A program made the position numbers and the translations under genes. DNA of 64,000 bases from Hydractinia symbiolongicarpus (Eukaryota; Cnidaria; Hydrozoa; Anthoathecata; Hydractiniidae): positions 2,234,001 to 2,298,000 of the forward strand of contig NC_079876.1 in assembly GCF_029227915.1 (NCBI RefSeq), given 5' to 3'. Positions 50,475 to 62,149 of the stretch are shown piece after piece; the stretch's first letter is position 1; every line of letters starts with the position of its first letter. Under the pieces are notes generated by a model. It did no database searches. It was not told the origin of the DNA and saw nothing but the letters and a program-made list of their open reading frames with translations.

Positions 50475-53400
50475 TTGGCCCGTATAGTCAAAAGTATACA
50501 AAGAAAGTACCCAGGGAGTAAACTCATTTCCAGAACGATTTTTTAAATTATTTTTTCACCACTAAAACGCATAAGACTTGTAGTTTTTAAAAATGTTTTC
50601 ATTTTTGATGAGACGCTGAATAAAAGAAGTTTAATCGCCGGCAAACGAAAACCCGCGATTTCCCGTAAATCCCGGGCTTGGCCCGCATAGTCAAAAGTAT
50701 ACAAAGAAAGTACCCAGGGAGTAAACTCATTTCCCGAACGATTTTATAAATTATTTTTTCACCACTAAAACGCATGAGACTTGGAGTTTTCAAAAATGTT
50801 TTCATTTTTGATGAGACGCTGGATAAAAGAAGTTTAATCGCCGGCAAACGAAAACCCGCGATTTCCCGTAAATCCCGGGCTTGGCCCGTATAGTTAAAAG
50901 TATACAAAGAAAGTACCCAGGGAGTAAACTCATTTCCCGAACGATTTTTTAAATTATTTTTTCACCACTAAAACGCATGAGACTTGTAGTTTTCAAAAAT
51001 GTTTTCATTTTTGATGAGACGCTGAATAAAAGAAGTTTAATCGCCGGCAAACGAAAACCCGCGATTCTCCGTAAATCCCGGGCGTGGCACGTATAGTCGA
51101 ATGTATACAAAGAAAGTACCCAGGGAGTAAACTCATTTCCCGAACGATTTTTTAAATTATTTTTTCACCACTAAAACGCATGAGACTTGTAGTTTTCAAA
51201 AATATTTTCATTTTTGATGAGACGCTGAATAAAAGCAGTTTAATCGCCGGCAAACGAAAACCTGCGATTTCCCTAAATCCCGGACTCGGTACGTATAGTC
51301 AAAAGTACACAAAGAAAGTACCCAGGGAGTAAACTCATTTCCAGAACGATTTTTTAAATTATTTTTTCACCACTAAAACGCATAAGATTTGTAGTTTTTA
51401 AAAATGTTTTCATTTTTGATGAGACGCTGAATAAAAGAAGTTTAATCGCCGGCAAACGAAAACCCGCAATTTCCCGTAAATCCCGACTTGGCCCGTATAG
51501 TCAAAAGTATACAAAGAAAGTACCCAGGGAGTAAACTCAATTCCCGCACGATTTTTTAAATTATTTTTTCACTACTAAAACGCATGAGACTTGTAGTTTT
51601 CAAAAATGTTTTCATTTTTGATGAGACGCTGAATAAAAGAAGTTTAATCGCCGGCAAACGAAAACCCGCGATTTCCCGTAAATCCGGGGCTTGGCTCGTA
51701 TAGTCGAATGTATACAAAGAAAGTACCCAGGGAGTAAACTCATTTCCCGAACGATTTTTTAAATTTTTTTTTCACCACTAATACGCATGAGACTTGTAGT
51801 TTTCAAAAATGTCTTCATTTTTGATGAGACGCTTAATGAAAGAGGTTTAATCGCCGGAAAACGAAAACCCGCGATTTCCCGTAAATCCCGGGCTTGGCCC
51901 GTATAGTCGAATGTATACAAAGAAAGTACCCTGTGAGTAAACTCATTTCCAGAACGATTTTTTAAATTATTTTTTCACCACTAAAACGCATAAGACTTGT
52001 AGTTTTTAAAAATGTTTTCATTTTTGATGAGACGCAGAATAAAAGCAGTTTAATCGCCGGCAAACGAAAACCTGCGATTTCCCTAAATCCCGGCTTGGCC
52101 CGTATAGTCAAAAGTACACAAAGAAAGTACCCAGGGAGTAAACTCATTTCCAGAACGATTTTTTAAATTATTTTTTCACCACTAAAACGCATAAGATTTG
52201 TAGTTTTTAAAAATGTTTTCATTTTTGATGAGACGCTGAATAAAAGAAGTTTAATCGCCGGCAAACGAAAACCCGCAATTTCCCGTAAATCCCGACTTGG
52301 CCCGTATAGTCAAAAGTATACAAAGAAAGTACCCAGGGAGTAAACTCAATTCCCGCACGATTTTTTAAATTATTTTTTCACTACTAAAACGCATGAGACT
52401 TGTAGTTTTCAAAAATGTTTTCATTTTTGATGAGACGCTGAATAAAAGAAGTTTAATCGCCGGCAAACGAAAACCCGCGATTTCCCGTAAATCCGGGGCT
52501 TGGCCCGTATAGTCAAAAGTATACAAAGAAAGTACCCAGGGAGTAAACTCATTTCCAGAACGATTTTTTAAATTATTTTTTCACCACTAAAACGCATAAG
52601 ACTTGTAGTTTTTAAAAATGTTTTCATTTTTGATGAGACGCTGAATAAAAGAAGTTTAATCGCCGGCAAACGAAAACCCGCGATTTCCCGTAAATCCCGG
52701 GCTTGGCCCGCATAGTCAAAAGTATACAAAGAAAGTACCCAGGTAGTAAACTCATTTCCCGAACGATTTTATAAATTATTTTTTCACCACTAAAACGCAT
52801 GAGACTTGGAGTTTTCAAAAATGTTTTCATTTTTGATGAGACGCTGGATAAAAGAAGTTTAATCGCCGGCAAACGAAAACCCGCGATTTCCCGTAAATCC
52901 CGGGCTTGGCCCGTATAGTTAAAAGTATACAAAGAAAGTACCCAGGGAGTAAACTCATTTCCCGAACGATTTTTTAAATTATTTTTTCACCACTAAAACG
53001 CATGAGACTTGTAGTTTTCAAAAATGTTTTCATTTTTGATGAGACGCTGAATAAAAGAAGTTTAATCGCCGGCAAACGAAAACCCGCGATTTCCCGTAAA
53101 TCCCGGGCGTGGCACGTATAGTCGAATGTATACAAAGAAAGTACCCAGGGAGTAAACTCATTTCCCGAACGATTTTTTAAATTATTTTTTCACCACTAAA
53201 ACGCATGAGACTTGTAGTTTTCAAAAATATTTTCATTTTTGATGAGACGCTGAATAAAAGCAGTTTAATCGCCGGCAAACGAAAACCTGCGATTTCCCTA
53301 AATCCCGGACTCGGCACGTATAGTCAAAAGTACACAAAGAAAGTACCCAGGGAGTAAACTCATTTCCAGAACGATTTTTTAAATTATTTTTTCACCACTA

Positions 53401-54203
53401 AAACGCATAAGATTTGTAGTTTTTAAAAATGTTTTCATTTTTGATGAGACGCTGAATAAAAGAAGTTTAATCGCCGGCAAACGAAAACCCGCAATTTCCC
53501 GTAAATCCCGACTTGGCCCGTATAGTCAAAAGTATACAAAGAAAGTACCCAGGGAGTAAACTCAATTCCCGCACGATTTTTTAAATTATTTTTTCACTAC
53601 TAAAACGCATGAGACTTGTAGTTTTCAAAAATGTTTTCATTTTTGATGAGACGCTGAATAAAAGAAGTTTAATCGCCGGCAAACGAAAACCCGCGATTTC
53701 CCGTAAATCCGGGGCTTGGCTCGTATAGTCGAATGTATACAAAGAAAGTACCCAGGGAGTAAACTCATTTCCCGAACGATTTTTTAAATTTTTTTTTCAC
53801 CACTAATACGCATGAGACTTGTAGTTTTCAAAAATGTCTTCATTTTTGATGAGACGCTTAATGAAAGAGGTTTAATCGCCGGAAAACGAAAACCCGCGAT
53901 TTCCCGTAAATCCCGGGCTTGACCCGTATAGTCGAATGTATACAAAGAAAGTACCCTGTGAGTAAACTCATTTCCAGAACGATTTTTTAAATTATTTTTT
54001 CACCACTAAAACGCATAAGACTTGTAGTTTTTAAAAATGTTTTCATATTTGATGAGACGCAGAATAAAAGCAGTTTAATCGCCGGCAAACGAAAACCTGC
54101 GATTTCCCTAAATCCCAGCTTGGCCCGTATAGTCAAAAGTACACAAAGAAAGTACCCAGGGAGTAAACTCATTTCCAGAACGATTTTTTAAATTATTTTT
54201 TCA
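50475..54203. repeat. Tandem pair of 2025-bp (10-monomer) higher-order units
   Basis: Copies start at about 50475 and 52500. The variants ccgcatagtc (50683 and 52708), gattttataaatt, gctggataaaag and ctcaattcccgcacg (51536 and 53561) recur at exactly 2025 bp, and the reading frames in the two copies are almost identical. The match ends near 52178/54203, where ccactaaaacgcataag becomes ctactaaaacgcatgag. Confidence 0.85.
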
Positions 54204-55191
54204 CTACTAAAACGCATGAGACTTGTAGTTTTCAAAAATGTTTTCATTTTTGATGAGACGCTGAATAAAAGAAGTTTAATCGCCGGCAAACGAAAACCCG
54301 CGATTTCCCGTAAATCCGGGGCTTGGCTCGTATAGTCGAATGTATACAAAGAAAGTACCCAGGGAGTAAACTCATTTCCCGAACGATTTTTTAAATTTTT
54401 TTTTCACCACTAATACGCATGAGACTTGTAGTTTTCAAAAATGTCTTCATTTTTGATGAGACGCTTAATGAAAGAGGTTTAATCGCCGGAAAACGAAAAC
54501 CCGCGATTTCCCGTAAATCCCGGGCTTGGCCCGTATAGTCGAATGTATACAAAGAAAGTACCCTGTGAGTAAACTCATTTCCAGAACGATTTTTTAAATT
54601 ATTTTTTCACCACTAAAACGCATAAGACTTGTAGTTTTTAAAAATGTTTTCATTTTTGATGAGACGCAGAATAAAAGCAGTTTAATCGCCGGCAAACGAA
54701 AACCCGCGATTTCCCGTAAATCCCGGCTTGGCCCGTATAGTCAAAAGTATACAAAGAAAGTACCCAGGGAGTAAACTCATTTCCCGAACGATTTTTTAAA
54801 TTATTTTTTCACCACTAAAACGCATGAGACTTGTAGTTTTTAAAAATGTTTTCATTTTTGATGAGACGCTGAATAAAAGCAGTTTAATCGCCGGCAAACG
54901 AAAACCTGCGATTTCCCTAAATCCCGGACTCGGCACGTATAGTCAAAAGTATACAAAGAAAGTACCCAGGGAGTAAACTCATTTCCAGAACGATTTTTTA
55001 AATTATTTTTTCACCACTAAAACGCATAAGACTTGTAGTTTTTAAAAATGTTTTCATTTTTGATGAGACGCTGAATAAAAGAAGTTTAATCGCCGGCAAA
55101 CGAAAACCCGCGATTTCCCGTAAATCCCGGGCTTGGCCCGTATAGTCAAAAGTATACAAAGAAAGTACCCAGGGAGTAAACTCATTTCCCG

Positions 55192-57655
55192 AACGATTTT
55201 TTAAATTATTTTTTCACCACTAAAACGCATGAGACTTGGAGTTTTCAAAAATGTTTTCATTTTTGATGAGACGCTGAATAAAAGAAGTTTTATCGCCGGC
55301 AAACGAAAACCCGCGATTTCCCGTAAATCCCGGGCTTGGCCCGTATAGTTAAAAGTATACAAAGAAAGTACCCAGGGAGTAAACTCATTTCCCGAACGAT
55401 TTTTTAAATTACTTTTTCACCACTAATACGCATGAGACTTGTAGTTTTCAAAAATGTTTTTATTTTTGATGAGACGCTTAATGAAAGAGGTTTAATCGCC
55501 GGAAAACGAAAACCCGCGATTTCCCGTAAATCCCGGGCTTGGCCCGTATAGTCGAATGTATACAAAGAAAGTACCCTATGAGTAAACTCATTTCCAGAAC
55601 GATTTTTTAAATTATTTTTTCACCACTAAAACGCATAAGACTTGTAGTTTTTAAAAATGTTTTCATTTTTGATGAGACGCTGAATAAAAGAAGTTTAATC
55701 GCCGGCAAACGAAAACCCGCGATTTCCCGTAAATCCCGGCTTGGCCCGTATAGTCAAAAGTATACAAAGAAAGTACCCAGGGAGTAAACTCATTTCCCGA
55801 ACGATTTTTTAAATTATTTTTTCACCACTAAAACGCATGAGACTTGTAGTTTTCAAAAATGTTTTCATTTTTGATGAGACGCTGAATAAAAGAAGTTTAA
55901 TCGCCGGCAAACAAAAACCCGAGTTTTCCCGTAAATCCCGGGCGTGGCACGTATAGTCGAATGTATACAAAGAAAGTACCCAGGGAGTAAACTCATTTCC
56001 CGAACGATTTTTTAAATTATTTTTTCACCACTAAAACGCATGAGACTTGTAGTTTTCAAAAATATTTTCATTTTTGATGAGACGCTGAATAAAAGCAGTT
56101 TAATCGCCGGCAAACGAAAACCTGCGATTTCCCTAAATCCCGGACTCGGCACGTATAGTCAAAAGTATACAAAGAAAGTACCCAGGGAGTAAACTCATTT
56201 CCCGAACGATTTTTTAAATTACTTTTTCACCACTAATACGCATGAGACTTGTAGTTTTCAAAAATGTTTTTATTTTTGATGAGACGCTTAATGAAAGAGG
56301 TTTAATCGCCGGCAAACGAAAACCTGCGACTTCCCTAAATCCCGGACTCGGCACGTATAGTCAAAAGTATACAAAGAAAGTACCCTGTGAGTAAACTCAT
56401 TTCCAGAACGATTTTTTAAATTATTTTTTCACCACTAAAACGCATGAGACTTGGAGTTTTCAAAAATGTTTTCATTTTTGATGAGACGCTGAATAAAAGA
56501 AGTTTTATCGCCGGCAAACGAAAACCCGCGATTTCCCGTAAATCCCGGGCTTGGCCCGTATAGTTAAAAGTATACAAAGAAAGTACCCAGGGAGTAAACT
56601 CATTTCCCGAACGATTTTTTAAATTACTTTTTCACCACTAATACGCATGAGACTTGTAGTTTTCAAAAATGTTTTTATTTTTGATGAGACGCTTAATGAA
56701 AGAGGTTTAATCGCCGGAAAACGAAAACCCGCGATTTCCCGTAAATCCAGGGCTTGGCCCGTATAGTCGAATGTATACAAAGAAAGTACCCTATGAGTAA
56801 ACTCATTTCCAGAACGATTTTTTAAATTATTTTTTCACCACTAAAACGCATAAGACTTGTAGTTTTTAAAAATGTTTTCATTTTTGATGAGACGCTGAAT
56901 AAAAGAAGTTTAATCGCCGGCAAACGAAAACCCGCGATTTCCCGTAAATCCCGGCTTGGCCCGTATAGTCAAAAGTATACAAAGAAAGTACCCAGGGAGT
57001 AAACTCATTTCCCGAACGATTTTTTAAATTATTTTTTCACCACTAAAACGCATGAGACTTGTAGTTTTCAAAAATGTTTTCATTTTTGATGAGACGCTGA
57101 ATAAAAGAAGTTTAATCGCCGGCAAACAAAAACCCGCGATTTCCCGTAAATCCCGGGCGTGGCACGTATAGTCGAATGTATACAAAGAAAGTACCCAGGG
57201 AGTAAACTCATTTCCCGAACGATTTTTTAAATTATTTTTTCACCACTAAAACGCATGAGACTTGTAGTTTTCAAAAATATTTTCATTTTTGATGAGACGC
57301 TGAATAAAAGCAGTTTAATCGCCGGCAAACGAAAACCTGCGATTTCCCTAAATCCCGGACTCGGCACGTATAGTCAAAAGTATACAAAGAAAGTACCCAG
57401 GGAGTAAACTCATTTCCCGAACGATTTTTTAAATTACTTTTTCACCACTAATACGCATGAGACTTGTAGTTTTCAAAAATGTTTTTATTTTTGATGAGAC
57501 GCTTAATGAAAGAGGTTTAATCGCCGGCAAACGAAAACCTGCGACTTCCCTAAATCCCGGACTCGGCACGTATAGTCAAAAGTATACAAAGAAAGTACCC
57601 TGTGAGTAAACTCATTTCCAGAACGATTTTTTAAATTATTTTTTCACCACTAAAA
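55192..57655. repeat. Tandem pair of 1215-bp (6-monomer) higher-order units
   Basis: Copies at about 55192-56406 and 56407-57655. The rare variant agttttatcgccgg is at 55286 and 56501, and gtaccctatgag (taccc at 55572 and 56787) recurs at the same 1215-bp spacing. A further 605-bp repetition follows, marked by gttttttaatatg at 57671 and 58276 with gacgatgaataaaag. Confidence 0.82.
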
Positions 57656-59219
57656 CGCATAAGACTTGTAGTTTTTTAATATGTTTTCATTTTTGATGAG
57701 ACGATGAATAAAAGAAGTTTAATCGCCGGCAAACGAAAACCCGCGATTTCCCGTAAATCCTGGCTTGGCCCGTATAGTCAAAAGTATACAAAGAAAGTAC
57801 CCAGGGAGTAAACTCATTTTCCGAACGATTTTTTAATTATATTTTCACCACTAAAACGCATGAGACTTGTAGTTTTCAAAAACATTTTCATTTTTGATGA
57901 GACGCTGAATAAAAGCAGTTTAATCGCCGGCAAACGAAAACCTGCGATTTCCCTAAATCCCGGACTCGGCACGTATAGTCAAAAGTATACAAAGAAAGTA
58001 CCCAGGGAGTAAACTCATTTCCCGAACGATTTTTTAAATTACTTTTTCACCACTAATACGCATGAGACTTGTAGTTTTCAAAAATGTTTTTATTTTTGAT
58101 GAGACGCTCAATGAAAGAGGTTTAATCGCCGGCAAACGAAAACCTGCGATTTCCCTAAATCCCGGACTCGGCACGTATAGTCAAAAGTATACAAAGAAAG
58201 TACCCTGTGAGTAAACTCATTTCCAGAACGATTTTTTAAATTATTTTTTCACCACTAAAACGCATAAGACTTGTAGTTTTTTAATATGTTTTCATTTTTG
58301 ATGAGACGATGAATAAAAGAAGTTTAATCGCCGGCAAACGAAAACCCGCGATTTCCCGTAAATCCTGGCTTGGCCCGTATAGTCAAAAGTATACAAAGAA
58401 AGTACCCAGGGAGTAAACTCATTTCCCGAACGATTTTTTAAATTATTTTTTCACCACTAAAACGCATGAGACTTGTAGTTTTCAAAAATGTTTTCATTTT
58501 TGATGAGACGCTGAATAAAAGAAGTTTAATCGCCGGCAAACGAAAACTCGCGATTTCCCGTAAATCCCGGGCGTGGCACGTATAGTCGAATGTATACAAA
58601 GAAAGTACCCAGGGAGTAAACTCATTTCCCGAACGATTTTTTAAATTATTTTTTCACCACTAAAACGCATGAGACTTGTAGTTTTCAAAAATGTTTTCAT
58701 TTTTGATGAGACGCTGAATAAAAGCAGTTTAATCGCCGGCAAACGAAAACCTGCGATTTCCCTAAATTCCGGACTCGGCACGTATAGTCAAAAGTACACA
58801 AAGAAAGTACCCAGGGAGTAAACTCATTTCCAGAACGATTTTTAAAATTATTTTTTCACCACTAAAACGCATAAGACTTGTAGTTTTTAAAAAGGTTTTC
58901 ATTTTTGATGAGACGCTCAATAAAAGAAGTTTAATCGCCGACAAACGAAAACCCGCGATTTCCCGTAAATCCCGGGCTTGGCCCGTATAGTCAAAAGTAT
59001 ACAAAGAAAGTACCCAGGGAGTAAACTCATTTCCCGAACGATTTTTATATTATTTTTTTAGCACTAAACGCATGAGACTTGTAGTTTTCAAAAATATTTT
59101 CATATTTGATGGGACGCTGAATAAAAGAAGTTTAATCGCCGGCAAACGAAAACCCGCGATTTCCCGTAAATCCCGGCTTGGCCTGTATAGTCAAAAGTAT
59201 ACAAAGAAAGTACCCAGGG

Positions 59220-59222
59220 AGT
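59220..59222. repeat. Possible left target-site duplication AGT
   Basis: The normal monomer reads cccagggAGTaaactc. The satellite stops after gggAGT and resumes after the element as AGTaaactc. Three bases are too few to exclude coincidence. Confidence 0.45.
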
Positions 59223-59275
59223 CTACGGGTTATCACGTGCATCATCGAAGTATCAGAGTCACGTACATTAGCAGC

Positions 59276-60358
59276 ATGGAAAATTTAACTAATACACCAA
59301 TTGTAGAATTCATTGATACACCACTTCGTAAAATTAGCTCGACTTCAGATATTCCTATAATTCTTGAAAGAAATGGAGTTAAAGAAAGTGATGAATCGTT
59401 TATAGACCGCATGTATTCAAACATCAACTTACAAAAAATGAAAGGTGAGCTAATACACGATCTTAAAAACTACCTTGATGAATGTGTTAAAAATGTTGCT
59501 CTGTCAAACCGTCACGTTTCTACTGAATGGGATAGTAATAAAATGTTTAGTGTGTTGGAGGAAAGGATTTTATTTTTGGAAAAGGAAGTAAATGCCAAAA
59601 ATGAAATGATACAAATGTTATTAGCGACGAAATCATCAACGCGTGACGACATACTACATAACTCTCATAGCTTCAACAAATTAAAATCTTGCGAAACAAA
59701 CGAGAATTTTACAATTCCCAAGGACACCGTTAAGGCAAAAATCATTAAACAGAGTTCCTTTATTCACGCAAATCGCTTTGAAAACTTGCCCATTGAAGAA
59801 ATAATGGATGATGTAAATAGTGTGGCCAACGAAGTGCCGCATAAAACGCCGCGAAGGAGATCTGACAAAAAATCTAAAGTTACGCAAATAATTGGAGACT
59901 CGATTGTAAAAGAAGTGAAGGGCTGGAAACTTTCTTCAAACGAGAACAAGATTATAGTGAAATCCTTCTCTGGAGCCACGACTAAATGCATGGAAAGTTA
60001 CGCAATACCAACTACGAACATGTCTCCCGATAACATTATTATTCATTGTGGCACTAACGATCTTAATAGAATCGAAACCGATCAAATTGCTCAAAACATA
60101 GTAAAATTGGCTATTAAATTGAAATCTGGTGAAAATAATGTAATGATATCGGGCATAATTCAACGAAAAGACAGACTAAATGAAAAGGTGATGGCAGTCA
60201 ACAAATCTCTCGCTCATCTTTGCGAACAAAGAAACATCGGCTTTATCAATAATGATAATATAAACCCCGACTTGCATTTGAATAGAAGTCGCCTTCACCT
60301 AAATATGAAAGGGACTTCAATATTGTCTCGGAACTTTCTACAGGTGATTGAGGATTGA
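59276..60358 (+). CDS. LINE ORF1: coiled-coil and SGNH/GDSL esterase-like protein
   Basis: A 360-residue protein, probably the RNA-binding/chaperone partner of ORF2 in the retrotransposon particle. Residues about 84-118 (VLEERILFLEKEV and around) form a likely coiled coil for self-association. A basic patch (TPRRRSDKKSK, 191-201) precedes the esterase-like domain: block I IIGDS (S209), block II SGAT (G233), block III HCGTND (N261) and final block SRLHLNMKGT (H341). The usual Asp three residues before the His is Ser338, so the triad may be incomplete; such SxLHLN forms may be usual in this clade. I chose this ATG because the frame runs open upstream into satellite sequence (from an ATG at 59072), which cannot be part of the element. 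ORF2 follows in the same frame. Confidence 0.85.
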   Translation: MENLTNTPIVEFIDTPLRKISSTSDIPIILERNGVKESDESFIDRMYSNINLQKMKGELIHDLKNYLDECVKNVALSNRHVSTEWDSNKMFSVLEERILFLEKEVNAKNEMIQMLLATKSSTRDDILHNSHSFNKLKSCETNENFTIPKDTVKAKIIKQSSFIHANRFENLPIEEIMDDVNSVANEVPHKTPRRRSDKKSKVTQIIGDSIVKEVKGWKLSSNENKIIVKSFSGATTKCMESYAIPTTNMSPDNIIIHCGTNDLNRIETDQIAQNIVKLAIKLKSGENNVMISGIIQRKDRLNEKVMAVNKSLAHLCEQRNIGFINNDNINPDLHLNRSRLHLNMKGTSILSRNFLQVIED

Positions 60359-60457
60359 CACAAAAAACCTGTCGAAATTTACGACACAGATCCACCGAAC
60401 ACTGCCTCAGATACTTTTGACTCAACATATGATATTTTCACTCTACGTCGCAGTAAC
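60359..60457 (+). other. Open 33-codon linker between ORF1 stop and ORF2 first ATG
   Basis: From the ORF1 TGA (60356-60358) to the ORF2 ATG (60458) the same frame has no further stop. ORF2 could therefore be reached by readthrough of one TGA, by reinitiation, or by independent initiation. The base context after the stop (TGA CAC) is not a recognised readthrough signal. Confidence 0.7.
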
Positions 60458-62149
60458 ATGTGTAACTTGATAGTCGGTCATTTGAACGTAAACTCGTTTC
60501 GAAACAAGTTCGAAGCAATTGATTTAACTTTCAAGCACAATATTGATGTTCTGCTTCTAACTGAAACGAAAATAGATGAATCGTTCACTGATGCTCAATT
60601 TAAGTTAGATAATTACGCAATTCTGAGGAAAGATAGAAATGGACATGGTGGCGGTATTTTACTCTATATAAATGAAAATATTCCCTTCAAAGTGTTGCGA
60701 AAATATACTTTACCGGATGATATTGAAGTTTTAGTTGTCGAAATAAATCTTCGAAAACGCAAATGGCTTTTAATAGGCGCATATAAACCACCGTTACAAA
60801 AAAATTACTACTTTTTAACTCAAATCGCAAATGTATTGATTTCACATCTCAACTATCACGAAAACATCATAATTATGGGTGATTTAAACATGGAAATAAG
60901 TGACACAGATTTCGATAACTTCATTTCAACATACGACCTCCATAGACTAATCAAATCACCAACCTGCTTTAAGTCAAGTACTTCGCCTTCTTGCATTGAT
61001 CACATATTAACAAATCAACCAAATTTCTTTAAAAATAGTGTAACAATCGAAACTGGCATATCAGATTGGCATTTATTTGTTGGAAGTGTGATGAGAATGA
61101 ACGTGATTAAAGGCGACCCAATTGTGAAACACTACAGAAATTACAACAAAATTGACTACTTTGATTTTGAAAGAACATTATCAATGAACTTTTTGAAATT
61201 ACTTGAGAACAATTACGACTTTAACCAATTCAATTTATGCATCACGTCTACGCTAAACCATTTTGCACCATTGAAAAAGAAAATACTAAGATTCAATAAC
61301 GCACCTTTTATCACCAAGGAGCTTCGCAAAGCTATTATGCACAGATCCAAACTTCGTCGCATATATAACAAATCACGATCAAAAGAAAATTGGTCCAACT
61401 TCACTAGACAGAGAAACTACTGTGTTTCCTTATTACGAAAAACCAGACGTTCGTATTTCAAGGGTTTACGTATGACAAGCATTACTGATAATAAAAAGTT
61501 CTGGAAGTCTGTCAAGCCATTGTTTTCAAACGTTAGTTATAACACCAACAAAATTATCTTAATCGAGAAAGAAAAGATAGTCACCGACGAACAAAAATTA
61601 TGCAAAATCTTCAATGAATATTACACCAACATCACGAAAAATTTACCAATCAAACCAAACGATGATACACATACAGCAACCATTCACGATGCAATCCACT
61701 CGTATACTAATCACATCAGTATTTTGAAAATTCGTGAAAATGTGGGTTATGATGAAAAGTTCTATTTTTCGCTGGTTGAACAGCCTGATGTTCTCAAAGT
61801 CATCAAAGACATGGATGCAAAGAAATCTTCTGTTAGTGGTGATTTTCCAGTTTTTATGTTGAAAAAGTTTATTCATATCTTTGTTCCTATCCTCACTAAT
61901 ATTATAAATTTTTGTTTACAGTCTAATATTTTTCCTGATGATTTAAAACTTGCAGAGGTTATACCTGTTTTTAAGAAGGATGACTGTAATGATAAGGAGA
62001 ACTATAGACCTGTTAGCTTGCTTCCCTGTTTATCAAAGGTTTTTGAAAGAATTATTCTTAATCAAATGCAAACTTTTATGCATGACAAACTCAGCCCTCA
62101 TCTATCAGGCTTCAGAAAGGGTTATAATACACAATATGCTCTCATTTGA
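60458..62149 (+). CDS. LINE ORF2, 5' part: APE-type endonuclease and start of reverse transcriptase
   Basis: 563 residues ending at an in-frame TGA. The endonuclease nicks target DNA to prime reverse transcription. Its motifs are in order: HLNVNS (8-13), LTETKID (34-40, E36), RNGHGGG (60-66), GAYKPP (107-112), MGDLNME (140-146, D142 and N144), CIDHILTN (179-186) and SDWH (202-205). SDWH replaces the textbook SDHH; I recall SDFH as common in cnidarian L2-like elements. After a basic linker (about 290-350) the reverse transcriptase begins, with AEVIPVFKK (499-507), ENYRPVSLLPCLSKVFERI (514-532) and SGFRKGYNTQYALI (550-563). The frame then hits TGA at 62147-62149, immediately followed by ATG and the rest of the domain in the same frame. 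Total length with the 3' part, about 950 codons, is normal for the group, so this is one gene broken by a nonsense codon. Confidence 0.88.
   Translation: MCNLIVGHLNVNSFRNKFEAIDLTFKHNIDVLLLTETKIDESFTDAQFKLDNYAILRKDRNGHGGGILLYINENIPFKVLRKYTLPDDIEVLVVEINLRKRKWLLIGAYKPPLQKNYYFLTQIANVLISHLNYHENIIIMGDLNMEISDTDFDNFISTYDLHRLIKSPTCFKSSTSPSCIDHILTNQPNFFKNSVTIETGISDWHLFVGSVMRMNVIKGDPIVKHYRNYNKIDYFDFERTLSMNFLKLLENNYDFNQFNLCITSTLNHFAPLKKKILRFNNAPFITKELRKAIMHRSKLRRIYNKSRSKENWSNFTRQRNYCVSLLRKTRRSYFKGLRMTSITDNKKFWKSVKPLFSNVSYNTNKIILIEKEKIVTDEQKLCKIFNEYYTNITKNLPIKPNDDTHTATIHDAIHSYTNHISILKIRENVGYDEKFYFSLVEQPDVLKVIKDMDAKKSSVSGDFPVFMLKKFIHIFVPILTNIINFCLQSNIFPDDLKLAEVIPVFKKDDCNDKENYRPVSLLPCLSKVFERIILNQMQTFMHDKLSPHLSGFRKGYNTQYALI

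Larger units (their letters stand above)
23082..59222. repeat. 202-bp satellite array, central segment
   Basis: About 179 further monomers of the same family, in the same orientation and in register with the left segment once the transposon is removed. Between 33.9 and 58.8 kb new variants become common: acttggagttttc, cgggcgtggcacg, agtacacaaag and aattactttttcacc. These are absent or very rare to the left. No unique sequence or gene is seen. The first two monomers after the transposon carry an unusual number of private changes (gacccgaatag, aaacgcattt, cgatattttaaa, a missing C in cataagattgtag, gataagacg). Confidence 0.98.

Noticed and set aside
50213-50527. 104-codon minus-strand frame, the longest in pure satellite
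   Set aside because: Created by a one-base length change between adjacent monomers that keeps a frame open. No start context, domain or composition suggests a gene.
59681-60428. Several minus-strand frames of 60-75 codons opposite LINE ORF1
   Set aside because: Shadows of ORF1; no independent features.
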